Shown here: positions 34,821 to 44,524 of the stretch, piece by piece
Layout of the letters: each line of letters begins with the position of its first letter
Numbering within the stretch: the first letter of the stretch is position 1
From: Molanna angustata
Taxonomy: Eukaryota > Arthropoda > Insecta > Trichoptera > Molannidae
DNA: 64,000 bases
NCBI GenBank assembly: GCA_963576475.1
Contig: OY754968.1
Location: forward strand, 16,457,116-16,521,115
Direction of reading: 5' to 3'
Made by a program: the position numbers and the translations under genes
The notes under the pieces: model-generated
Databases searched by the model: none
The model's input: the letters and a program-made list of their open reading frames with translations, nothing else
Told to the model about the DNA's origin: nothing

Positions 34821-35980
34821 ACTATTGTAATAATACCGTTTAATAATGTAAAAAAAATTGACGAAATACTTCTATTTGCATTCATTCTTATGTGAATTCT
34901 TGATATAATACCTACAAAAAAAACCAGATATAAAAAATCAGGACAAAACGGGCTTAATTCCAATACATATATTATGTTTCATAAACCCTTCTGCCTATAC
35001 CTACACATATTATGTATTGACTAAAAGCATCATTTTCTTCAATTCATGATCTGATTCATGAATCTCAACTCACGGCACCTACAGGGCTTACGACCTGTCT
35101 GTGCTGGTTTACGTGATTACGAAAATGATCACGTAAACCAGCCGACGACAGTTCGTAAGCCTTGAGTTCCTGTTTCTTCTATAATATCCCAACTTCGTCT
35201 CTGTTGAGATGTTAAAAAGTTTTTAAATATAAATGTTTCCACAATTTTTAATTTATAAAATATATAAGTAAATGAATATTTATATGGGAAAATCAAATAT
35301 TTATATTTATATAATCTTGACATTATATCTTGGTATTTTTGTCTAGGTAATAATTCTACATATATCTCTTTCAAAGTCATGTTTAATTTTGTGTATTACC
35401 TACACTTAAAATTTTGAACCAATTGCGTTTTAGCCAAAACGAGTTTTCGAGAGGATTTTCTATCACTGGCGGTATTATGCTCAACTAATGTACATAGGTA
35501 TACTCCGTGACAAGCATCATCCGATATTTTTTATGGTCAGATTTGGTCGGACACAGAAAACCGTCGGTCGGTAGCAAATGAAATAAAGTAAGGACATGGG
35601 CACAAAACTGGTATGGAAAAATGGACTATGTAGTAAATTACTCCCACGTGGAAATGGTTTGAGTGAGTCGGTGGACTGAAAAACCTACGTCCTACATGGA
35701 TTAAAGTCTGGGGAAAAAGTGACACATGTATAAAAAGAATACTGTTTTTCATCCGTCTGTTTGTTTATGTTGTATTTTTTACGAATGTCATTTTGTGTTA
35801 GAATGTACCTACATATATTATTCATATTGTTTTTTTTTTAAGTTTTTTAATAACTTTGAAAGTGGAACACTCCTATCTGTCCGAGGGAACGTTTTTATAA
35901 AAATCAAATGATAAAAAGAGGAAATTGAATTTTGTTTCTAATTTTAAAATCAATTACAGATTAGAAAATGGGTTTGGTTT
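34821..35980. other. Intergenic with one hairpin
   Basis: Only the imperfect palindrome at 35,086-35,163 stands out. No gene is seen. Confidence 0.4.
35086..35163. repeat. Imperfect 78-bp palindrome
   Basis: The left arm GGCTTACGACCTGTC ... CTGGTTTACGTGAT faces ATCACGTAAACCAG ... GACAGTTCGTAAGCC. The inner 14 bp are perfect around a TACGAAAATG loop. Confidence 0.75.
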
Positions 35981-35981
35981 T

Positions 35982-36004
35982 GTAGCGAGCGGTACGCTCG
36001 CTAC
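35982..36004. other. Hairpin at LTR terminus
   Basis: GTAGCGAGCG-GTA-CGCTCGCTAC is a perfect 10-bp stem starting at the second base of the LTR. It is repeated at 46,000-46,022 in the 3' LTR. Confidence 0.85.
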
Positions 36005-36361
36005 GTATTTAAATAATCATCTTTTCAAATTTAAATTTGGCGGCAGTAATTACGTCTTGAACTAGTTCAAGGTCTCGCGGAAGACGCAGCTGTGTCACAT
36101 GCGGCCCGCACCGCTCCCCTCAAACACCTACCGTTCCCCCCCGTCAACTTCCGCTAGCCAGTCGGCGTCTGTTGTAACGGTCATAACACCACGCTTTTTG
36201 TTTCGTCCGCGATCAATTAGCGTATTTCACTCAGTTCGTTGTGTTTTATGCCTGAAATCGATGTAAGGCATTGTAACTAAACAGAGAATGTTGTTATAAA
36301 CTAATTATCTAAAAATCCGAGTCGGATCTCTGAGTATACCGCCTTACGCGTGAAGGAGGCG

Positions 36362-36368
36362 TATAAAA
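36362..36368 (+). promoter_or_regulatory. TATA box in 5' LTR
   Basis: TATAAAA within GGAGGCGTATAAAACAAC, about 380 bp into the LTR and just upstream of the repeat array. Transcription from here would place the array inside the transcribed R/U5 part. The same box is at 46,380-46,386 in the 3' LTR. Confidence 0.55.
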
Positions 36369-36412
36369 CAACATCGCAACACATACTTCGGTTCGGTTTT
36401 TAATTTTCTAAT

Positions 36413-38198
36413 TTTTCAAAGTGACCTCGCGTAGGTGTGTGAATCCATAACGAAGTGTTAAAATCTCAATCGGCTGCGTACGAGCAATACCTTTTAAATA
36501 AATGGTCGCAAGTCATACTTGGTGACAGTTTTTTTTAATTTTATTAATTTTTAAAGTGACCTCGCGTTGTCGTGTGACTACATAAAGAAATGTTAACACC
36601 TCAATCTGCTGCGTACGAGCTGTACCTTTTAAATAAATGGTCGCAAGTCATACTTGGAGACAGTTTTTTAAGTTCATTAAATTTCAAAGTGTCTTCGCGT
36701 AGTTGTATGAACACATAACGAAGTGTTAACCTGTCAATCTGTTGCGTACGAGCTGTACCTTTTGAATAAATGGTCGCAAGGCATACTTCGAGACAGTTTT
36801 TCAATTTCATTAAATTTCAAAGTGTCTTCGCGTAGTTGTATGAACACTTAACGAAGTGTTAACATCTCAATCTGCTGCGTACGAGCTGTACCTTTTGAAT
36901 AAATGGTCGCAGGGCATACTTCGAGTCAGTTTTTCAATTTCATTAATTTTCAAAGTGACTTCGCGTAGTTGTATGAACACATAACGAAGTGTTAACATCT
37001 CAATCTGCTGCGTATGAGCAATACCTTTTGAATAAATGGTAGCAAGCAATACTTCGTGACTGTTTTTCAATTTCATTAATTTTCAAAGTGACTTCGCGTA
37101 GTTGTATGAACACATAACGAAGTGTTAACATCTCAATCTGCTGCGTATGAGCAATACCTTTTGAATAAATGGTAGCAAGCCATACTTCGTGACTGTTTTT
37201 CAATTTCATTAATTTTCAAAGTGACTTCGCGTAGTTGTATGAACACATAACGAAGTGTTAACATCTCAATCTGCTGCGTATGAACAATACCTTTTGAATA
37301 AATGGTAGCAAGCCATACTTCGTGACTGTTTTTCAATTTCATTAATTTTCAAAGTGACTTCGCGTAATTGTATGAACGCATAACGAAGTGTTAACATCTC
37401 AATCTGCTGCGTATGAACAACACCTTTTGAATAAATGTTAGCAAGCCATACTTCGTGACTGTTTTTCAATTTCATTAATTTCCAAAGTGACTTCGCGTAG
37501 TTGTATGAACACATAACGAAGTGTTAACATCTCAATCTGCTGCGTATGAGCAATAACTTTTGAATAAATGGTAGCAAGCAATACTTCGTGACTGTTTTTC
37601 AATTTCATTAATTTTCAAAGTGACTTCGCGTAGTTGTATGAACACATAACGAAGTGTTAACATCTCAATCTGCTGCGTATGAGCAATACCTTTTGAATAA
37701 ATGGTAGCAAGCCATACTTCGTGACTGTTTTTCAATTTCATTAATTTTCAAAGTGACTTCGCGTAGTTGTATGAACACATAACGAAGTGTTAACATCTCA
37801 ATCTGCTGCGTATGAACAATACCTTTTGAATAAATGGTAGCAAGCCATACTTCGTGACTGTTTTTCAATTTCATTAATTTTCAAAGTGACTTCTCGTAGT
37901 TGTATGAACACATAACGAAGTGTTAACATCTCAATCTGCTGCGTATGAACAATACCTTTTGAATAAACGTTAGCAAGCCATACTTCGTGACTGTTTTTCA
38001 ATTTCATTAAATTTCAAAGTGACTTCGCGTAGTTGTATGAACACATAACGAAGTGTTAACATCTCAATCTGCTGCGTATGAGCAATACCTTTTGAATAAA
38101 TGGTAGCAAGCCATACTTCGTGACAGTTTTGTAATGTTTATTAATCTTCAAAGTGACTTCGCGTAGTTGTATGAACACATAACGAAGTGTTAACACCT
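36413..38198. repeat. 133-bp tandem array in 5' LTR (~14 units)
   Basis: Fourteen starts of the (A)AAGTG(A/T)C(T/C)TCGCGT motif at 133-bp spacing. Each unit has TCGCGTAGTTGTATGAACACATAACGAAGTGTTAAC, CTGCTGCGTA, CCTTTTGAATAAATGGT and a CATACTTCG(T/A)G segment. The first three or four units are more diverged than the rest. Every unit contains AATAAA. Minus-strand frames of ~69 codons repeat because of the array and are not genes. Confidence 0.95.
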
Positions 38199-38946
38199 CT
38201 GTCTGCCACACGGGATGTATACAACTGACAGTATGCCAACTACCTTGTAATCACCTCGGATTAGACTTCTCCCCTTGATGAGAGAAAGTCTGGAACGCCT
38301 TCAACATTAGATCGCCCCTGCCGCTTCTCTTCTTCACCTCCATCACGGTTGGAAACATCAGGCCTTGTTGAGTACGTGATAAGGCAATTTCTCCCCACCG
38401 TCGGACTAAAGGTTTGAGATCATTGACTTTCGCCCACCCCCTTTACGTGAATCGTCCTTAGAATTGCTGATATCGACATACCCTTAGAACTAAGTTTGGT
38501 AAAAGGAAAAAAATTCCTTAATTACTCACTGTTGGGCCTTCGGCCTGAAAAATAAATTTAATCTGGAACTGACTTTTGAAATATTCAAATACTTAAGGCT
38601 CATATAAATGTACAATAGTGATCACTGTTTATTTTAATTAATTGGCCACCCTAGAATGTAAGACAATTCTTAATCATCAAACATCACCATCATTACCTCA
38701 TATCACACTAACCCATATGTACCATTATATCTCTAATTAAATTTGTCTCTCTTACACAAAAGAATATACAGTTTTGTTCTGGTCACGCTCGCTGTTTCTC
38801 AATTATCCACCTGTATTCCCTCTGAGAATCAAAGAAATGCTCTACCGTGTGTCCTAGCCGGACGATAGTGGATCCAGCAGAAGCAAAAGATCTGGTATGG
38901 ATTTAATTTTATAAATAACAATGAATTGTACTTCATTTCATTACAC

Positions 38947-38967
38947 TGACGTTTACCAACGTGGGGC
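38947..38967 (+). promoter_or_regulatory. Candidate primer-binding site (tRNA-Lys-like)
   Basis: One base after the LTR end comes TGACGTTTACCAACGTGGGGC. Its last 12 bases, CCAACGTGGGGC, equal the distal part of the known primer-binding site for tRNA-Lys(1,2), TGGCGCCCAACGTGGGGC. The first part differs and has about three extra bases. Whether it still primes is uncertain. Confidence 0.5.
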
Positions 38968-39165
38968 TATGACTCTCATCAATTGACACGTACACTTGTC
39001 CTTTGATGACAGTCTGCTCAATGAGATCTGCGAGCGGACCCTCACTCGAAACTGCTTGTTCTTTTGTGCTTTATTTTTTCCCCTTTATTCTGACAGCCTC
39101 TTATATTGTAACCACGTCGTAACGGAAATCCTCGTTTCCTCTGTTGTCTCGCAATAGTCGACGTC

Positions 39166-40365
39166 ATGGATTTAATCGAGAGAATAAACCTTGCAAATGC
39201 AAAAACCCTTACTAAAGCATTGCGCGACAGAAACATCGTTCCTACCGACAATTTGGCCTCCTTGCGTTCCCAGGCCAATGCTTTTAATGCCTCCCGTCCC
39301 CTTAATACAGACAACGTAGCCATCCCCACTAGGTCTGTAGCGTACCACTCACTTGAGAACGCCCCCGAACTGGCGTCGGTTTCCTAGCGCTCCCACACCG
39401 CCGAGAATGATCTAATAGCCCGCCCATTCTCATCCAGTTCCGAATCGAGCTCCAGACCCCAGAGCGCCCCTCCCCCAGGAACTGTTGCCTTGTTGCCCCA
39501 ATCCCCCGTCGTTCCGCTCTCCAACTCGTCGAGTTATACCTCACGTGGAGATCGAGATCCTGGAGGAATTATAAACACAAACTTCGCCACGTGGCCTGTC
39601 CCAAAGTTTGATGGAACAAATGACGCGCGAGAATTCCTCGTACGCCTGGAAGAGATCGCTACTTCCCGTAGGTTCAATACCAACTTATTGTCCACAATCA
39701 TTCCTGAATTTCTCGCAGGACGGGCGTTATTATTTTATCGAACCAACCCTAGAAAGAACTGCGACTGGAACACATTGAAGAAACTCTTTCTCGACCGTTT
39801 TGAGTCACAAACCTACTCTACCGACATCAAGCTAGAAATTTGGTCCTCTAGACAGCAGGTTTCTGAATCTGCGGCCGATTATATTTGCCGAATCATCAAC
39901 AAAAATAACTCATTGTCCTCACCCTTGCCAGAGGACGAGCTCCTTCAAGTTTTCAAAAGAGGACTCGACAAGAAGTTCCTCCCTATTATCATCGGCTCAC
40001 AACCCACGACAGTATTGGATCTGGAGCGACTGTGTCTTACACTCGAACAGATGTCGCTTGGCCACAAGGACGAGACTGCCCCTACCTCCCCCCGCCGGCC
40101 CCGGCGCACCAAGGCTGCAGCCTCCTTGTCTAACCCTGAACCGCGTTCGTACAGTCCCAAATGCTACTCCTGCGGAAGAACCGGACATTTTGCAAGACTG
40201 TGCCCTAATCGGTCACGAGCGAATCCCCTCGGAAGACGAACCTCTCCCCGCTTTCAAAAGTACCAGAGAACTGACCCACAAGGTCACCCTCCGACAACCC
40301 CCAGAAACCTCCCAGACGTTTCTAGACCCCCACCTCTCCTCCAAAAGTTGCCAAAAAACGAATAA
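39166..40365 (+). pseudogene. gag: gag, one in-frame amber codon
   Basis: A 399-residue capsid/nucleocapsid precursor frame from ATG 39,166 to TAA 40,363-40,365. It is interrupted only by TAG at codon 74 (39,385-39,387), and the frame continues open on both sides. The central part (about 140-290) has the retrotransposon gag pattern: WPVPKFDGTNDAREFLVRLEEI, then CDWNTLKKLFLDRFESQTYS and ESAADYICRIINKNNSL, then ELLQVFKRGL. Near residue 332 there is one CCHC knuckle CYSCGRTGHFARLC (CX2CX4HX4C). The end overlaps the pol frame by about 40 bp and includes the frameshift heptamer. The amber could be a recent mutation, or be read through. Confidence 0.85.
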
Positions 40366-40417
40366 CCATCCAGCCCTATTATAGACCGTCCCATTCTCAA
40401 CAAAAGACAGAGTGGGA
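40353..40417 (+). promoter_or_regulatory. -1 ribosomal frameshift signal: A_AAA_AAC plus downstream hairpin
   Basis: In gag phase the heptamer A-AAA-AAC lies at 40,353-40,359, immediately followed by GAA and the gag stop TAA. Slipping back one base enters the pol frame, which is open from 40,326 on. Downstream, TCCCATTCT (40,389-40,397) pairs with AGAGTGGGA (40,409-40,417) in a 9-bp stem with one G-T pair. An outer pairing TAACCA (40,363-40,368) with TGGTTG (40,422-40,427) would start 3 nt after the slip site. The heptamer and phase are directly seen. Structure and use are inferred. Confidence 0.75.
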
Positions 40418-43400
40418 GGACTGGTTGAGATCGGTCAAACTCTTCTACAATACTAAATACCTACATGTATCAGCCATCACGAATGCGCGAGACGATCGTC
40501 CATACCTACACTTCAAGATCAACAACATCGCCTTCCGTTCGCTCTTAGACAGCGGAGCTGCAGTTAATGTTTTGGGTGGCACATTGGGTTATGACCTAGT
40601 GCCGGGCGACACTTCCATTCACACAGCGGACGGCCATCCCCATGCGATCCTGGGCTCCCTCACGCTGCCCCTCAGATTTTATAAGCAAACAACCTTTGTT
40701 GAATTTCTTGTAGCTCCGTCTCTTGCAGAAGGGTTTATTTTGGGGGCACCCTTCTTGAAGAAGTCCGGACTAACCCCGACCCTATTCCCAGATAAGGTGT
40801 CATCATTATATGCTATCAACATGCCTCCCCTGTACATTTCACCGCTGTCGACCCCTTCCTGTCTAAACTCTACAGCTGACCTTTCTCTTGCAGAATTGAA
40901 ACAACTGGATCTGCTCAAACAAGAGTTCGACCAGATTGCTTATGAAAAGGTGGGACTAGGCCGCACCGACCTAGTTTCCCACATCATAGACACTGGTGAT
41001 CACGCCCCTGTTAAACAAAAGACTTATCCCCTTTCTCACGTAAGGCGCGAACAACTCATCGCAGAACTGGATGAAATGATCAAACTCGACGTAATAGAGC
41101 CGGCGCGGAGCCCCTGGTTGAACAATGCTTTCATTGTTCCCAAGAAAGACGGCTCTGGGCGCTTCGTACTTGATCCACGTCGCCTTAACTCGATCACTCG
41201 CTCTGACTCTTACCGGTTGCCCAACATTCATCGCATCTTGGACAATCTGCGCGACACTAAGTTCCTCACAGACCTGGACCTCTCCCACGGGTTCTGGCAG
41301 ATGAGACTGGACGAGGAATCCAAGCCAAAGACCGCCTTCTTCGTAGAAGGCCGAGGACAGTTCCAGTTCAAGGTTACCCCTTTCGGACTAAAAAATATCC
41401 CGGCCGAAATGCAACGTATGATGGATGGACTGTTCACAGACTTGGGAGACCACGTCTTTGTATATCTTGATGACATACTGGTATGCAGCCCGGACTTCCA
41501 GTCACACTGCAAGCTACTGAAAACTGTGTGTGACAGACTAAAACAGGCCAACCTAACCATTAAGTTAGCAAAATCTGAATTTTGCAAACAAAGCTTAAAG
41601 TATCTCGGCCACATAGTCGACCGAGAAGGCATCAGGACCGACCCCGAAAAGATTGACGTGATGGTCAATTACCCTAGGCCCTCAACTGTCAAACAGGTTC
41701 GCGGGTTCATTGGATTATGTGCATACCATAGAAGACACATCAAGGACTTTTCTCGTATTGCATCCCCTCTATGCCGCCTCACCAGCAAGAAAATCACAAA
41801 GAATAATCTCCCTTGGGACGACGAAGCTGAACAAGCCTTCGTAAGCCTAAAAAGCGCAATGATATCTTCTCCGGTGTTGAAGCCCCCCGACTATTCCCTA
41901 CCATACGTACTCACCTGTGACGCCAGCGGCGTGAGCATTGGGAGCTTCCTGGCCCAAAGGAGCCCGGACGGCTCAGAGCACGCCATTGCATATTTTTCCA
42001 GGAAACTGCTACCTGCCGAAAGGTCTTACAGCACCACCGAGAGGGAACTCTTGAGCATTGTGGACTCGGTACACCACTTTAGGAGTTATTTAGACGGAAC
42101 GCACTTCAAAGTGATCAGCGACCACGGCTGTCTTAAATACCTGAACAACTTGTCTTCACCATCGGGACGCCTGGCCAGATGGGCCTGCCGCCTCTCACAA
42201 TACAGCTTCGACTTTGTATACAAAAAGGGATGCGAGAACAACTTGGCCGACGCACTAAGCAGAATTGAAGTATCCAGTTTAACGTTCCCTACACCGTTTC
42301 AGAATGTTACTGATCCAGCCTATCTACGTCTGTTCCAGGAATGTTCGACCAATGCTAATTCCACACCCAACTATATGATAAGTAACGGACACCTCTACAA
42401 ATACTGTAAAACTGTTCCCGAAACTGACCCTCCATTCAGAAATAGCTCCTGGAAGGTCGTGGTGCCCGCCGGAGAACAGGAAAGCATCGTACAGGACTTC
42501 CACACTAACTTTTGCCACCCTGGAATCAGAAAAACTTTGGAGGTGGTCTCACGGACCTTCTATTGGAAAAACATTACGAACACGGTTAAACAGGTTGTAT
42601 CAAAATGTGACACCTGTAAGGCATATAAACATAACAACCAAGCACCTCTGGGTTTGATGAGCGTGCCTAAACGTCTAGATCATCCCATGCAGTCATTGAG
42701 CGTAGACCTTGTTGGGCCGCTTCCCTGTTCACATAAACAAAATATTTACATACTGTCGGTGGTCGATAACTTCACGAAATTCTTATGGGCACTGCCGTTG
42801 CGACGTGCCACAGCCCCGGCTATCACCAAACTGATAGAAGAAAAGATCTTTCTGCCTTACGGTGTACCTCGTACTTTAATTATGGACAACGGCAAGCAAT
42901 TCATATCCAAGGATTTCAAGGAGTTCGCTAATCGCTTCGGTATACGAGACCTATTCTATAACGCGTACTATCACCCCCAGAACAATACTGTGGAAAGATA
43001 CAACTCTACCATCGTAACCGCCCTGTCAATATTAGTGGGGGAGAACCAGCGAACCTGGTGCACAATGCTGCCTAAGATCTGCTCCTGCCTCAATAATTGC
43101 GTGAACATCGCCACCGGTTACACACCGTTCTTCCTGACGCACGGGTTCCACCCCTGTCCGCATGCTTCATTTCACGACAAAATGGAACAGGTCACCAATA
43201 GCTCGGAGGAGCCAGCGAGCACGGATAATTCTTATGGAACGAGCCTTTCAACCATGGAGCAACTTTACGAGAAGGTATCTAGCGCACTATTGACTGCGTT
43301 CAAAGTAAACGCGAAACGATACAACCTGCGTAGGAAACACTGCTCACTGTCCGAAGGCGCAGTGGTCTGGCACAGGGCATTCACCCAATCTGACGCTGGA

Positions 43401-43544
43401 AAGTACTTCTCAAACAAGCTCGCCCCTCGATTCATCAAATGCGTCGTATCGAATAAAATTTCGGACATCATTTACGAGGTTCGCGACTGTGAGGGTAAAC
43501 ATAGTGGCAGGTACCATATCAAGGACCTGATTAAGTTTAATTAA
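40359..43544 (+). CDS. pol: Ty3/Gypsy pol polyprotein (PR-RT-RNase H-IN)
   Basis: About 1,061 residues, open throughout and entered by the -1 frameshift. It begins RITIQPYYRPSHSQQ; no ATG is needed. Protease: LLDSGAAVNVLGG (about 62-74). Reverse transcriptase: FLTDLDLSHGFWQMRLDE, VTPFGLKNIPAEMQRMMDGL and the catalytic YLDDILVCS (about 368). RNase H: LTCDASGVSIGSFLAQ (about 518), TERELLSIV, VISDHGCLKYL. Integrase: HHCC finger HTNFCHPG ... CDTC (about 713-752), then D in SVDLVGPL, D in IMDNGKQF and E in NTVERYN. The spacing is D-x59-D-x35-E. The C-terminal part KLAPRFIKCVV...YEVRD is GPY/F-like. All key residues are present. No env follows. Confidence 0.93.
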   Translation, partial: RITIQPYYRPSHSQQKTEWEDWLRSVKLFYNTKYLHVSAITNARDDRPYLHFKINNIAFRSLLDSGAAVNVLGGTLGYDLVPGDTSIHTADGHPHAILGSLTLPLRFYKQTTFVEFLVAPSLAEGFILGAPFLKKSGLTPTLFPDKVSSLYAINMPPLYISPLSTPSCLNSTADLSLAELKQLDLLKQEFDQIAYEKVGLGRTDLVSHIIDTGDHAPVKQKTYPLSHVRREQLIAELDEMIKLDVIEPARSPWLNNAFIVPKKDGSGRFVLDPRRLNSITRSDSYRLPNIHRILDNLRDTKFLTDLDLSHGFWQMRLDEESKPKTAFFVEGRGQFQFKVTPFGLKNIPAEMQRMMDGLFTDLGDHVFVYLDDILVCSPDFQSHCKLLKTVCDRLKQANLTIKLAKSEFCKQSLKYLGHIVDREGIRTDPEKIDVMVNYPRPSTVKQVRGFIGLCAYHRRHIKDFSRIASPLCRLTSKKITKNNLPWDDEAEQAFVSLKSAMISSPVLKPPDYSLPYVLTCDASGVSIGSFLAQRSPDGSEHAIAYFSRKLLPAERSYSTTERELLSIVDSVHHFRSYLDGTHFKVISDHGCLKYLNNLSSPSGRLARWACRLSQYSFDFVYKKGCENNLADALSRIEVSSLTFPTPFQNVTDPAYLRLFQECSTNANSTPNYMISNGHLYKYCKTVPETDPPFRNSSWKVVVPAGEQESIVQDFHTNFCHPGIRKTLEVVSRTFYWKNITNTVKQVVSKCDTCKAYKHNNQAPLGLMSVPKRLDHPMQSLSVDLVGPLPCSHKQNIYILSVVDNFTKFLWALPLRRATAPAITKLIEEKIFLPYGVPRTLIMDNGKQFISKDFKEFANRFGIRDLFYNAYYHPQNNTVERYNSTIVTALSILVGENQRTWCTMLPKICSCLNNCVNIATGYTPFFLTHGFHPCPHASFHDKMEQVTNSSEEPASTDNSYGTSLSTMEQLYEKVSSALLTAFKVNAKRYNLRRKHCSLSEGAVVWHRAFTQSDAGKYFSNKLAPRFIKCVVSNKISDIIYEVRDCEGKHSGRYHIKDLIKFN

Positions 43545-43989
43545 GTATTAATTGTTGTGCTGGGACCCTTACCTAGCAATAAACCTATTGATAAGTTGCA
43601 AATTGTAAACTTGGTTTCTGGTTTGATCCGCAAAAAATCAGTGGCGCCTAACGATACACTTCTCATTCCGGATGAATTATGTAACCCCCTTTTCAATTAT
43701 GCCCTGCAGTCATGTACTCGTCATAAATTGCGCTGATAAATTAATATTGCGTGAAATTAAAGTAGTGTGAACGATGAATTTTGTAAGGACCATCTGTAAA
43801 AGAATGATGTACGCAAGGGTTTGTGTATAATTATTTATGACCAATGCATGATTGCTAGGATCCTGTCTCCATTCCTGAAGGAGCTAGCCGCCTTCTGACA
43901 GGCATCCTATGTGGTAGCTCTAACTGTATATAACACCTTCCCTCCCCTTGTGTAATAGGAGTTCTCGCTAAAGATTTCCTTGTTAAAAT

Positions 43990-44435
43990 ACATAAGTTCC
44001 CGAATTGTATATTGAATTGTCAACTCACCCTTGTTTTGTGTGTATTATTTCCGAGTTGAATACTGGATTGTCAACTCACCGTGCATTATGTTTAATTTTT
44101 TCTGAGTCGAATATTGAATTGTCAACTCACCCTTGTTTTGTGTGTATTATTTCGAGTTGAATACTGGATTGTCAACTCACCTTGCATTATGTTTAATTGT
44201 TTCTGAATTGAATATTGAATTGTCAACTCACCCTTGTTTTGTGTGTATTATTTCAGAGTTGAATACTGGATTGTCAACTCGCCTTGTATTATATATAAGT
44301 GTTTCTGAATTGAATATTGAATTGTCAACTCTCCCTTGTTTTGTGTGTATTATTCCAGAGTTGAATATTAGATTGTCAACTCACCTTTTTCTTGTGTATT
44401 ATTAACGAGTTGAATACTGGATTGTCAACTCGCCA
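43990..44435. repeat. ~50-bp tandem repeat of hairpin units (9 units)
   Basis: Nine tandem copies of GA(G/A)TTGAATA(C/T)TG(G/A)ATTGTCAACTC plus a spacer of TTGTTTTGTGTGTATTATTTC or GCATTATGTTTAATTGTTTC type, alternating to give a ~100-bp higher-order unit. In most units GAGTTGA and TCAACTC form a 7-bp stem. The in-frame 90-codon reading (44,133-44,405) is a by-product of the repeat. Confidence 0.85.
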
Positions 44436-44524
44436 TTTGGCTTGATTCCCTTCGGTTGGGTACTACTTGACCGGTGTAGAGTTAAGCAAGAGTGGTAGTA
44501 CCAAGCGGTTGCGTGAAGAACCTC

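Larger units (their letters stand above)
35981..38945 (+). repeat. 5' LTR (2,965 bp)
   Basis: It begins TGTAGCGAGCGGTACG and ends TTTCATTACA, with the TG...CA boundaries of LTRs. It contains a terminal hairpin, a TATA box at 36,362-36,368, the 133-bp array (36,413-38,198) and a 3' unique part with AATAAA at 38,551. The unique first ~430 bp and last ~725 bp appear identical to the 3' LTR by eye. The equal length of the last part was checked by coordinates. Confidence 0.92.

Noticed and set aside
36601..38007. Series of ~69-codon minus-strand frames in the 5' LTR
   Set aside because: They are one frame repeated every 133 bp by the tandem array. 133 is not a multiple of three, so each ends after one pass. 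There is no independent sign of coding.
36413..38198. CRISPR-like array
   Set aside because: The units are 133 bp and tandem with no spacers between short repeats, in an animal genome. The 55-bp array near 7.4 kb is rejected for the same reason.
39042..39329. 95-codon minus frame at the gag start
   Set aside because: It is opposite gag and the leader. No domain, probably a chance frame.
40971..41668. Minus-strand frames of 105 and 146 codons opposite pol
   Set aside because: They are shadows of the reverse-transcriptase coding frame.
44133..44405. 90-codon frame with repeated ELNTGLST-like segments
   Set aside because: It is the translation of the 50-bp hairpin repeat. Variation between units does not preserve codons.
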